A stretch of 64,000 nucleotides of DNA, from assembly GCF_024622195.1 (NCBI RefSeq), contig NZ_JANKBI010000004.1:299807-363806 (forward strand), written 5' to 3'. Each line of letters opens with the position of its first letter. Position 1 is the stretch's first letter. The position numbers and the translations under genes are program-made. The notes under the pieces are model-generated. The model did not search any database. It was not told where the DNA came from and saw nothing but the letters and a program-made list of their open reading frames with translations. The stretch comes from Murimonas intestini (GTDB lineage Bacteria > Bacillota > Clostridia > Lachnospirales > Lachnospiraceae). Below are positions 53,818 through 62,288 of this stretch, one piece after another.

Positions 53818-54681
53818 ATGACTAAAAGAAAACTTGGGAACACGGGCTATGAGATCGCACCTGTAGTATATGGAGGCATCGTCTCCATGTCAGACGGCCA
53901 GGAAGCTTCTGACCAGTATGTAGAATATGCCATAAATAAGGGGATCAATTATTTCGACGTCGCTCCCTCCTACGGGGATGCCCAGGAAAAGCTGGGGAAC
54001 TCTTTAAAGCCTTACAGGAAAGATATCTATCTGGCCTGTAAGACAAACAAGCGGCTTGCCGCGGAGGGCGAGCGTGAGCTGGACGAATCTCTGCGCCTGC
54101 TCCACACAGATTATTTCGATAATTATCAGATGCATGGACTGGCTACAATGGAGGAACTGGAGGCTGCCTTTGGAAAAGGCGGAGTCATGGAAATCATGAT
54201 ACGGGCAAAAGAAGAAGGTATCACCAGGAAGCTGGGCATTACCTGCCATGATGAAGATGTGGCTCTGAAAGCCATAAGCCTCTATGACTTTGATACTGTG
54301 CTGTTCCCCCTGAACTGGGGCATCAATATGGGCAAGGAATTCGGAAGCCGTATCAGCAGGGCTGCAAAAGAACGGAATATCGGGCTTCTCGGCATGAAGA
54401 CACTGATTCACCGGGCCTGGATCAATGATGATGAGAAACATCAGTCCAGATTTCCAAAGTCCTGGTGTAAGCCTATATCGGAAAATGAAGAGCTGGGTAT
54501 TGCAGCTATCAAATACACCCTTTCAATGGGCGCTGATGCTGTAGTTCCTCCCGGAAATTTTGAGAGCTTCTCCTTTGTCACAGAGCACATCGAAGAGTGC
54601 CTGGCAAATCCATTGAATGACAAAGATATGGCACTGCTGGAAAAAGAGCTGAAAAAGATAGACGGACATTATTTCTTCTAA
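53818..54681 (+). CDS. Aldo/keto reductase family oxidoreductase
   Basis: 287 aa NAD(P)H-linked TIM-barrel enzyme. The catalytic Asp and Tyr lie in YFDVAPSYGDAQEKLG (about residues 43-58), Lys in YLACKTNK and the His position in NYQMHGL. ATG follows GGAGGATCAGCA, 15 bases after the kinase gene, so it may be co-transcribed with the two-component system. Substrate unknown. Confidence 0.88.
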   Translation: MTKRKLGNTGYEIAPVVYGGIVSMSDGQEASDQYVEYAINKGINYFDVAPSYGDAQEKLGNSLKPYRKDIYLACKTNKRLAAEGERELDESLRLLHTDYFDNYQMHGLATMEELEAAFGKGGVMEIMIRAKEEGITRKLGITCHDEDVALKAISLYDFDTVLFPLNWGINMGKEFGSRISRAAKERNIGLLGMKTLIHRAWINDDEKHQSRFPKSWCKPISENEELGIAAIKYTLSMGADAVVPPGNFESFSFVTEHIEECLANPLNDKDMALLEKELKKIDGHYFF

Positions 54682-54697
54682 TCTTCTAATAAATTAA

Positions 54698-54762
54698 AAA
54701 ACGCACCGTGGTTAATGATATGATACCTTGATACTATATCATTATTCCCATGGTGCGTTTTT
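54698..54762. terminator. Bidirectional terminator
   Basis: Arms AAAAACGCACC and GGTGCGTTTTT with CGTGG/CCATG continuing the stem, around an AT-rich loop. It has a T run on both strands. It ends the aldo/keto reductase transcript and the opposing DMT transporter transcript. Confidence 0.85.
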
Positions 54763-54763
54763 A

Positions 54764-55687
54764 TTATTTTCTGGCACAGGAGCGGCCGGGCCTGAGGCTG
54801 ATCAGTACGCCCGCCACTATGAGCACAGCTCCTGCAGCAAATGAAAGCTCCACACGCTCACCGAGAAAAAGAATACCAAGCAGAGTGGCCACAAGGGGCT
54901 GGATGGGATAAAAGGCAGAGCATGTGCCAGCCTCCAGTACAGCCAGACTCTTGTTCCAGAGCAGATAGGCCACACCCGTGCAGACGATCCCCATATACAG
55001 CAGGGACAATACGCAGGGGATATCTGCGGAAATATTCTGAAGGCCTCCTCCGGCTGCTATCTCCCAGGTACAGACTGGCAGATAGCACAGGGCTGCCGCA
55101 CCTGCCCCGTACTTTGTGATCTGGAGAGGATCGTATTTCTGAGTCACTCTTCTTGTTATCACAGATACTGCTGACCAGAGAAGGACTGAAAACAGTGACA
55201 GCAGAATCCCTGCCAGGCTGCCGCCGTCTCCTCCGGTTCCCATTATGACATACACTCCACCCAGGGCCAGCAGCACGCCTGCAGCCTTCTTGAGCGTAAG
55301 TTTCTCATGCAGGATAACTGCTGCAAAAATCGTCATAGTTACCGGATTTAAAGAGTTGAGCAGAGATGCCATAGCGGAACCTGCGTACTTTGTTCCCAGC
55401 AGCTGCGCTCCCACTGCAATAAAATATCCCATGCACCCGATCAATACTATATATTTATAATCCTTTTTTTCAATCCTTGTCTCAGATTTTCCCGCAATGA
55501 GCGTCAGCGCCAGAAATGCCAGCAGAAACCTCACAAAGGAGATAGTAAAGGCCGGGAGCCTGCCCAGCACAAACTTGCTCACTACATACAGGCTTCCCCA
55601 CAGTGTAAATGTAAGGATAAGATAAATGTAACCTTTCTTCCTGGCCCCCGCCTCGTCTGTCTGCAGGCAGACACTTTCCGAATCCAT
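54764..55687 (-). CDS. DMT superfamily (EamA) transporter
   Basis: 307 aa, ten membrane segments in two EamA repeats: YLILTFTLWGSLYVVSKFVL near the start and LLSLFSVLLWSAVSVITRRV near residue 165. Likely exports a small metabolite, but the substrate is unknown. Six bases after the carboxylesterase gene, so it is the last gene of the sugar-uptake operon. Confidence 0.88.
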   Translation of the reverse strand: MDSESVCLQTDEAGARKKGYIYLILTFTLWGSLYVVSKFVLGRLPAFTISFVRFLLAFLALTLIAGKSETRIEKKDYKYIVLIGCMGYFIAVGAQLLGTKYAGSAMASLLNSLNPVTMTIFAAVILHEKLTLKKAAGVLLALGGVYVIMGTGGDGGSLAGILLSLFSVLLWSAVSVITRRVTQKYDPLQITKYGAGAAALCYLPVCTWEIAAGGGLQNISADIPCVLSLLYMGIVCTGVAYLLWNKSLAVLEAGTCSAFYPIQPLVATLLGILFLGERVELSFAAGAVLIVAGVLISLRPGRSCARK

Positions 55688-55693
55688 CTTTTA

Positions 55694-57025
55694 TCACCTC
55701 AAATCCAGGATCTGGACATATGGGTTCTCTTTTGTATAAGTTTCCCACTGCCCCAAGTCTTTTCCGTTAGGATTTCCATATTTTATAAAATTTGTCCAGC
55801 AGTCCAGCATACGGCTGCTCAGTTCATGATCCGCTTCCGTCATAGGGCGCCAGCATCTGTCCAGTGTGCCGAACATATACCAGAGTTCCGAGGAATGGAA
55901 GGCCCCTGCATCGTCTCCGGGCAGCTGCCTTGTAAAATAATATATATAAGCAGGAGCTCTGCCCAGCCTTTCAAGCAGCAGGCACCATTCCCCGCATCCT
56001 CTGTACAGCTGTCCTCTGTCACCTGCTGCCAGCATTTCTTCAGTGACAAATATATCATTTCTGGTGCAGCCTGCCATATAGGGAATATCTTTTATTTTTC
56101 CATGACTGGCAAGCTCCATGTACCCGTCCTCCAGGACATATCCGTCAATATTTGGCATAAAGATGAGCGAAAGCCCGTCAGACTCAGCAGCCATCTCCTC
56201 CTGGTTCCTCAGCAGCACCTGGGGAGGAAGGCTTCTCAGTTCCCGAACAGAGGATGCATGGCAGCGGGCCGCAAACTTTACTCCCGTCTCCATCGCTTCC
56301 CTGGCAGGCACAGCCAGGTTCAGGCCTGTATCATAACCTCCGGCGCTCTGGAAAATAGCTTTCTTTATCCAGTTTTCTGTAAGTTCAGTGCTTATTAGAG
56401 TCTGTACACTGATGCTCCCGGCTGACTGGCCAAAAACTGTGATATTTTCCGGATCACCGCCGAAGGCTCTGATATTTCCCACTACCCACCTGAGGGCTGC
56501 TATCTGGTCCAATATGCCATAATTACCGGAAACACCTCTTTCATTCTCCCCACACAGCCAGGGATGAGCCAGGAATCCAAAAACTCCCAGCCTGTACTGT
56601 ATGCTGACAAGTATAACATTCCTTCGGCAGTACTCCCTGCCGTCAAATTCCATCTCACTTCCATTCCCATGGGAAAAACCTCCTCCATGGATCCAGAATG
56701 CCACGGGCAGATTATCCTCTTCACTCTCTGCCGGAGTCCAGATATTCAGATACAGGCAGTCTTCTGATGTTCCCACCCGGAATCTGTCATCCCGGTTAAA
56801 TTCTTTCTCATAGAATGTCCCCTCTTCGGGTGCTTCCTGGAAAGCCGCATCCCGGAAATGGTCTGCCTCCAGCACACCTTCCCTCACAAAAGGAGGGGCA
56901 GGCGGGCGGAAACGGTACTCTCCCACAGGAGGCCGGGCATAAGGTATCCCCTTAAATACAGTATATCCGTCTTCCTTTACACCCCGGACTTTTCCTTCTC
57001 CTGTCATTACTTCCCACAGCTGCAT
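55694..57025 (-). CDS. Type-B carboxylesterase family protein
   Basis: 443 aa alpha/beta hydrolase. It has the oxyanion-hole segment FWIHGGGFSHGNG (about residues 118-130), a serine nucleophile elbow VFGQSAGSISV (about 197-207), the acid region and a C-terminal His in GAFHSSELWYMFGT. It is somewhat shorter than typical (about 500 aa) but complete. No signal peptide is seen, so it probably removes ester groups from an imported compound inside the cell. Fourth gene of the ABC cluster. Confidence 0.88.
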   Translation of the reverse strand: MQLWEVMTGEGKVRGVKEDGYTVFKGIPYARPPVGEYRFRPPAPPFVREGVLEADHFRDAAFQEAPEEGTFYEKEFNRDDRFRVGTSEDCLYLNIWTPAESEEDNLPVAFWIHGGGFSHGNGSEMEFDGREYCRRNVILVSIQYRLGVFGFLAHPWLCGENERGVSGNYGILDQIAALRWVVGNIRAFGGDPENITVFGQSAGSISVQTLISTELTENWIKKAIFQSAGGYDTGLNLAVPAREAMETGVKFAARCHASSVRELRSLPPQVLLRNQEEMAAESDGLSLIFMPNIDGYVLEDGYMELASHGKIKDIPYMAGCTRNDIFVTEEMLAAGDRGQLYRGCGEWCLLLERLGRAPAYIYYFTRQLPGDDAGAFHSSELWYMFGTLDRCWRPMTEADHELSSRMLDCWTNFIKYGNPNGKDLGQWETYTKENPYVQILDLR

Positions 57026-57075
57026 TTTAACACACCTGACCTTTCATTGCTGTGCCAAGCCTTTCAACACTGCGC

Positions 57076-57945
57076 CTAACCTTTCACTGCTCCAGCGGCA
57101 ATACCGTTTATAAACTGCTTCTGCAATACGGCAAATACCACGATGAGCGGAAGGGCACACAGCACACAGGCTGCAAACAATACATTCCACTGGGCCGGAT
57201 TCTCCCTGTCACCTAAGAACTGGATCATTCCTACTGGAAGTGAGTACTGGCTGGATTTTGAGATAAAGATCATTGGGAAGAAATAGTCATTCCAGATCCA
57301 CATTCCCTGGGTGATCACTACAGACACTGTCGCAGGCTTGAGCAGAGGGAATACGACCCTGCTGAACCGCTGCCACAGGCTGGCGCCGTCTAAATAAGCT
57401 GATTCTTCGATCTCTACCGGCACGCCTTTCATGAAGCCTGTAAACAAAAATGTAGAAAATGGAAGGCTGCAGGTTATGAACATGACCATGGGCGTAAATC
57501 TTGTATTTGGTATATTCAGGTTTCCAAACATCTGGGCCACAGGCACGATAACCATCTGTGAAGGAATAACAAGACCTGCGATGAAGAAGTAATAGAGAAA
57601 ACGGCTGGTCTTTGATTTAATCCTGGCAATGGGATATGATGCCATGGTTGCAAAGATAACTATTAATATTACAGAGCCACCTGTAGTCATAAGGCTGTTC
57701 AGCAGCTGCATGGGGTAATTCATTTTGGTAAATGCCGATATGTAGCTGTCAAATGAAAACTGAGTAAAAAGCTCCAGCGGGGAACGCATATTTCCAGGTT
57801 CCCTGAAGGAACTGGACACAACAATGAGCAGCGGGGAAATGACAAGCAGGCAGAATAATATCAGCAGGATATAGAGTACGATGATGCCTGGCGAGAGCTT
57901 TGCAGCTGCCTCTTTTTCTTTATATGACTTCTGTCTCTTAGCCAT
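57076..57945 (-). CDS. Carbohydrate ABC transporter permease (MalG type)
   Basis: 289 aa, six membrane segments. The EAA loop is EIEESAYLDGASLWQRFSRV (about residues 186-205), typical of sugar ABC permeases of the CUT1 family. Its ATG overlaps the stop of the other permease gene (TAATG). It pairs with 57945-58853 to form the membrane channel. Confidence 0.93.
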   Translation of the reverse strand: MAKRQKSYKEKEAAAKLSPGIIVLYILLILFCLLVISPLLIVVSSSFREPGNMRSPLELFTQFSFDSYISAFTKMNYPMQLLNSLMTTGGSVILIVIFATMASYPIARIKSKTSRFLYYFFIAGLVIPSQMVIVPVAQMFGNLNIPNTRFTPMVMFITCSLPFSTFLFTGFMKGVPVEIEESAYLDGASLWQRFSRVVFPLLKPATVSVVITQGMWIWNDYFFPMIFISKSSQYSLPVGMIQFLGDRENPAQWNVLFAACVLCALPLIVVFAVLQKQFINGIAAGAVKG

Positions 57946-58853
57946 TATAATTCCACCTCCCTCTTATTCATAAAGTACAGCATAAAAATCGTGATCGCGA
58001 TAATTACAATGAACGCCACTACAGAAAGGGCGCTGGCCTTGCCCATCATCTGATCTGTAAATGCTATCTTATAAACGGTAAACATCAGGGTATTTGTTGA
58101 CTTTCCGGGGCCCCCGTTTGTCATAATGAATGCGTAGTCGAATGCCTTCAGGCCGCCGATGATGCTTAAGATCACATTGATGGTGATCGTTGCGGATATC
58201 AGAGGGAGCTTGATCTTGCGGATCAGCTGCCATTCCGTGCACCCATCGATCCTGCCCGCCTCAATAAGGCTCTCATCTACTGTCTGCAGGCCCGCCAGAT
58301 AAATGATCATAGTTGTTCCGAATGCCTTCCACATTTCCACAATGGCGATGGCATACAGAGCTGTCTTGTAATTTCCAAGAACATTGAAGCTGGAACCGTC
58401 AAGCCCCAGTGTATTCATGAGGGAGGCGATCATACCGCTCTCAGGCATATAGACGTAGGACCATATAAAGCCTACCACAATTGCTGAGAACAGCGCCGGC
58501 ACATAAGATGCAGTCCTGAAAAATGCCTTCCCCCTCAGCTTCACATTCAGGGCCATAGCAAGGACCAGGCCCAGGAGATTGCTTCCCAATACCATGATGA
58601 CTGCGTATATCAGAGTGTTTTTAATAGAATTTACAAGTGTTCCCTCTCTGAACAGAGTCATGTAATTCTTGAATCCTACAAAATCGTAATCATAGTTAAC
58701 ACCATTAAAGTTTGTGACACTGTAATAAAACAGCTGGAATACAGGAATGATCCAGAAGGTTAAAAACAGCGCGATCGCAGGAATAATGAACACGTACATC
58801 CTCTTTGGGAATACAAGCGATATGGGAGTACCTCTCTTTTTCTTTTCCTTCAT
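57945..58853 (-). CDS. Carbohydrate ABC transporter permease (MalF type)
   Basis: 302 aa, six membrane segments, with EAGRIDGCTEWQLIRKIKLP (about residues 202-221) as EAA loop and NGGPGKSTNTLMFTVYKIAF near the C-terminus. ATG 58853 with GAAAGGAG is preferred over the upstream in-frame start. CUT1 family. The operon has no ATPase gene, so a shared MsmX-like ATPase probably energises it. Confidence 0.93.
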   Translation of the reverse strand: MKEKKKRGTPISLVFPKRMYVFIIPAIALFLTFWIIPVFQLFYYSVTNFNGVNYDYDFVGFKNYMTLFREGTLVNSIKNTLIYAVIMVLGSNLLGLVLAMALNVKLRGKAFFRTASYVPALFSAIVVGFIWSYVYMPESGMIASLMNTLGLDGSSFNVLGNYKTALYAIAIVEMWKAFGTTMIIYLAGLQTVDESLIEAGRIDGCTEWQLIRKIKLPLISATITINVILSIIGGLKAFDYAFIMTNGGPGKSTNTLMFTVYKIAFTDQMMGKASALSVVAFIVIIAITIFMLYFMNKREVEL

Positions 58854-58871
58854 AATTTCTCCTTTCCATGA

Positions 58872-58896
58872 GGGGGATGCCACAAGAGCATCCCCC
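58872..58896 (-). promoter_or_regulatory. Intra-operon hairpin between binding protein and permease genes
   Basis: Perfect 9-base arms GGGGGATGC and GCATCCCCC with a 7-base loop, no T run. Such hairpins stabilise the upstream mRNA and keep the binding protein in excess. Confidence 0.7.
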
Positions 58897-58906
58897 TACA
58901 CCTTCT

Positions 58907-60349
58907 TTATTCTGTATACAGCTCCTCGAATTTCATCTGCATTCCGTTTGTAATATCATCGATCGTGGTTCCCTGTCCTCCCACCATTTCTCCGAACAGA
59001 GATTCCATCTCGTTTTCTACACCTGCAGGCCAGCCCTGGTTGCACCAGTAGAATACCTTGCCTTCATTGTACAAGTCTACAAATGGCTGGAATAATGGAT
59101 TGACTGTGTCTGATCCGTAGCCGTAAGTCACTACGAATTTTCCTGTATCTGCCTGTGCTTTCCAGATATCTGATTTTCCGTCATACCACAGTTCCAGGAT
59201 CTTCTTGCACTCTTCTTTATATTCAGATCCTGAATAGATGGCCGGGCCTGCTCCGGCTGCCACTGCGCCGTAGAGCTCCTCACCTGCAGCATTTCCCGGA
59301 AGCGGGAAGTATCCTCTTTCAAACTCTGCTTTACCCTGTGCCTGAAGGGCCGGGGCATTGAAGGAACCGTCAAATATCATAGCTGCTTCTCCGTCCACGA
59401 ATTTCTGGATAGCCTGCTGTGCGCCTAAGCCCAGGGAAGAAGTGTTGATATATTCATTGTCATACAGTGTCTTGTACATTTCCAGGACTTTGTTCCATGT
59501 ACCGTCATCTGTGAACTTTGTCTCGCCTGTGCGCAGCTGGTCGTCAAATTCCGGATTCTGGGGATACACGGTATTTGCTGCGATCTGGTAAAGACCGAAC
59601 TGCATTACATACATATCCTTGTCGCCCATGACGATAGGCTGGATACCCGCTTCTTTTAAAACCTTGCAGCAGTTTAAAAATTCATCCCAGTTTGTGGGCA
59701 CTTCCAGATTGTTTTCTGCAAACATGTCTTTATTGTAATATGTACCAAGTATGCTGACACCATTTGGGATCGCATAGACTTCCCCGTTATACTTCATGGA
59801 TTCAGCGCCCGCCTCATTTAAGGAAATGCATTCCAGATCCGTAAGAGGTTCCAGATACCCTGCCTTTGCCAGACCGACCACAGAATTTGCGCCTGCATAT
59901 TTAGGCTGGGCCAGGATTATATCAGGGCATTCTCCCGAAGCCAGTTTTGTCTTCAGCGCTGTATAGTACTGGTCATCCGGGAGCTTTGTGACTTCCAGAG
60001 TGATATTCGGGAAGGCTTCCTTTACAAGTCCCGGAAGTTGCTGTGTCTCAAAATCATTTTCCGAAGCAGTACCTGAGAACATCATTGTGAGAGTAATATC
60101 TTTTCCTGTAGTCTCTGCCTTCGCTTCATCTCCGGCAGCTTCTGTTTTTGCGTCGTCTGTATTAGCGTCTTCTGTTTTAGCATCTTCTGTTTTATCATCT
60201 GATTTAGCTTCAGTCTTAGCCTCTGTTTTAGCCTCCGTTTTTGCAGCTTCTGTAGCTGACGAATCCTTGCCGCTTCCTCCGCAGCCAGCGGCCATAGAAG
60301 CTGCCATTGTTCCAGCCAAAGCAAGTGCAATTACTTTTTTCATCTTCAT
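58907..60349 (-). CDS. Extracellular sugar-binding lipoprotein
   Basis: 480 aa substrate-binding protein of a CUT1 ABC importer. The signal peptide KKVIALALAGTMAASMAAGC ends in a lipobox (AAGC), so the protein is anchored by a lipid on the outer face. A repetitive Glu/Lys/Ala/Thr linker (about residues 30-88) precedes the binding domain ITLTMMFSGTASENDFETQQ. ATG 60349 follows GGGAGG. The ligand is unknown; co-operon carboxylesterase suggests an acylated saccharide or glycoside (inference). Confidence 0.92.
   Translation of the reverse strand: MKMKKVIALALAGTMAASMAAGCGGSGKDSSATEAAKTEAKTEAKTEAKSDDKTEDAKTEDANTDDAKTEAAGDEAKAETTGKDITLTMMFSGTASENDFETQQLPGLVKEAFPNITLEVTKLPDDQYYTALKTKLASGECPDIILAQPKYAGANSVVGLAKAGYLEPLTDLECISLNEAGAESMKYNGEVYAIPNGVSILGTYYNKDMFAENNLEVPTNWDEFLNCCKVLKEAGIQPIVMGDKDMYVMQFGLYQIAANTVYPQNPEFDDQLRTGETKFTDDGTWNKVLEMYKTLYDNEYINTSSLGLGAQQAIQKFVDGEAAMIFDGSFNAPALQAQGKAEFERGYFPLPGNAAGEELYGAVAAGAGPAIYSGSEYKEECKKILELWYDGKSDIWKAQADTGKFVVTYGYGSDTVNPLFQPFVDLYNEGKVFYWCNQGWPAGVENEMESLFGEMVGGQGTTIDDITNGMQMKFEELYTE
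60100..60262. repeat. Short tandem repeats encoding the lipoprotein linker
   Basis: Imperfect repeats of about 12-18 bases such as GCTTCTGTTTTAGC, encoding the KTEAKTEAKTEDA-type spacer of the sugar-binding protein. Confidence 0.7.
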
Positions 60350-60413
60350 TTTGTTGCCTCCCTTTATTTATTCTTCATAATCTTTATGGTAATTACATAA
60401 TATCACATTTAAA

Positions 60414-60443
60414 GTATACTTTTGTTTGTTATTCTGGTATACT
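60414..60443 (+). promoter_or_regulatory. Extended -10 promoter of the YesM-like kinase gene
   Basis: TGG-TATACT with the -10 at 60438-60443. A second GTATAC copy at 60414-60419 lies exactly 23 bases before the one at 60437, with the first in the -35 zone. The repeats may be a binding site for the co-encoded regulator, and the region also serves the divergent ABC operon. Confidence 0.5.
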
Positions 60444-60474
60444 ATTGTTAGGTTTTTCCACGGAGGTAATCTAT

Positions 60475-62214
60475 ATGAAACTTAAAAATAAATTCCTTCT
60501 GATCTTTATCACTATTTCCATAATCCCAATTACCATTGTGACCAGCTTTACTTATGACAGGTATACAAAGCTCATAGAAGAGCAGACAAGCCAGGTGGCT
60601 GACAATATCGTGGACAAGGCAGCCGACCAGGCAAACGACGCCATAGGGGACCTGAAAAATATCGCCCAGATGTTTAACTTTTACTCCCAGACCGAAGAAT
60701 CCATAATTGATAATATTAAAAAATACCGGGAAAACGGCCCTGGCTACACTGACTACGATGTTCTGAAGAGCAACCAGAAGATCAGCTTCATCTGCCAGAA
60801 CCTGATCTTCTCCCATGACTATTTAAACGGGATATTTATTTTCACTCCAACCGGTCCTGTGCTTGGATACGGATATGGGGGAAATATCTCTGTTCACCCC
60901 GATTATGAGCCTGAGAAGGACTCCTGGTACCAGCAGACTGTGGACCTGGGGGGAAAACTGTACATAAACGGGCTGTCCCAGAAGGATTTCTTTATAGCAG
61001 GTGACTTAAAGCCTTCCCTGTCCTTTTCCCAGGCCCTCTTCGATGTATATACACACGAGTTTTTGGGTGTGCTTCTCATAGACTGCAGCCCTGAATTCTT
61101 TGACCTGTCCGCTGTGAACACTCTCCCTGACATCGCCATGCTGGCTGTGGAGGATTCGTTTGGAAATGTGCTCTACAGCAATATAGACTCCCTGAAGACA
61201 GAGCTGACACCTGAAAATGCCCGCATCCGTACAGAGGATCTGGACCTGGACGGGTTCCGCCTTCTGTTTTCCATTAATTATCAGGAGCTGTATGAGGAAT
61301 TCGGATATACACGCACTATGATACTCACCATCTCCCTCATCTGCGGACTGGTATTTATCATCCTGTCTGTGTACCTCTCCTACAGCACCACAAAGCCTAT
61401 TGTGCATCTGAGCCGCAAGATGGCCATCAAGACAGGGGACCGGCTGGTGACTACCACCCGATATCTCAACAGGACGGATGAGATAGGAGTCCTGTACAAC
61501 GAGTATAACCATATGATAGAGACATTGTCAGAATATATTGAGAAAGAGCTGCAGAACAAGCTGATAACCCTGGATTCCCAGATGAAATCCCTGGAAGCGC
61601 AGATAAACTCACATTTTCTCTATAATACTCTGGAATCTATAAACAGTATCGCGGAGCTGGAAGAGGTGGAGAGTATCTCGACTATGGCGCTGGCGCTGGG
61701 TGATATGTTCCGCTACAGCATCAAGACACAGAGTGAACTTGTGACCGTGGCTGACGAGCTGAAGCATGTCAGGGATTATGTCTCTATCCAGAGGATACGC
61801 TTCGAGAATAAATTTGACCTGAAACTGGAAATCCCTGAAGAGATGTATTCTTATAAAGTGCTCAAGCTCATCCTCCAGCCTCTTGTAGAAAATTCATTCT
61901 ACCACGGCCTCCAGTACTGCCGCTGCGGCAGCTTCATCAAAATCAGGGGCTGGCACGATGACAGGTTCCTTTACCTCTCAGTCTCTGATGACGGAGCAGG
62001 TATGACAAAAGAACAGAAAGAGGAGCTTGAAAAAACACTCATGGAGCCGGCCAGGTTCACAGAGCTTGGACAGAGAAATAAACAGAGCATCGGTGTTAAA
62101 AACATACATACCAGGATAGTGCTCTATTACGGCGAGGGCTACGGCCTGCATATTGACAGTGAACCCGGCATGGGGACCACTATGACTATTAAACTGCCTG
62201 TATTGTTCACTTAG
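60475..62214 (+). CDS. YesM-like sensor histidine kinase
   Basis: 579 aa. A membrane helix at about residues 6-28, a large extracellular sensor (about 30-275), a second helix (about 285-305), HAMP, then the His_kinase domain with phospho-His in INSHFLYNTLESINSIAELE and an HATPase domain with ILQPLVENSFYHGLQ and SDDGAGMT. ATG 60475 after CGGAGG is preferred; the longer frame from 60307 would run across the promoter. Paired with the AraC-type regulator downstream. Confidence 0.92.
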   Translation: MKLKNKFLLIFITISIIPITIVTSFTYDRYTKLIEEQTSQVADNIVDKAADQANDAIGDLKNIAQMFNFYSQTEESIIDNIKKYRENGPGYTDYDVLKSNQKISFICQNLIFSHDYLNGIFIFTPTGPVLGYGYGGNISVHPDYEPEKDSWYQQTVDLGGKLYINGLSQKDFFIAGDLKPSLSFSQALFDVYTHEFLGVLLIDCSPEFFDLSAVNTLPDIAMLAVEDSFGNVLYSNIDSLKTELTPENARIRTEDLDLDGFRLLFSINYQELYEEFGYTRTMILTISLICGLVFIILSVYLSYSTTKPIVHLSRKMAIKTGDRLVTTTRYLNRTDEIGVLYNEYNHMIETLSEYIEKELQNKLITLDSQMKSLEAQINSHFLYNTLESINSIAELEEVESISTMALALGDMFRYSIKTQSELVTVADELKHVRDYVSIQRIRFENKFDLKLEIPEEMYSYKVLKLILQPLVENSFYHGLQYCRCGSFIKIRGWHDDRFLYLSVSDDGAGMTKEQKEELEKTLMEPARFTELGQRNKQSIGVKNIHTRIVLYYGEGYGLHIDSEPGMGTTMTIKLPVLFT

Positions 62215-62288
62215 CCGCATCCCGGACTGCTGCCGAAGGGCCGCGATCCTGCAGGCATACGGCTATTTATGAAAGGGGAAGGATACAT

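Noticed and set aside
60307..60474. In-frame N-terminal extension of the YesM-like kinase, beginning MFQPKQVQ
   Set aside because: It overlaps the signal peptide region of the divergent lipoprotein and the shared promoter. ATG 60475 has a strong CGGAGG.
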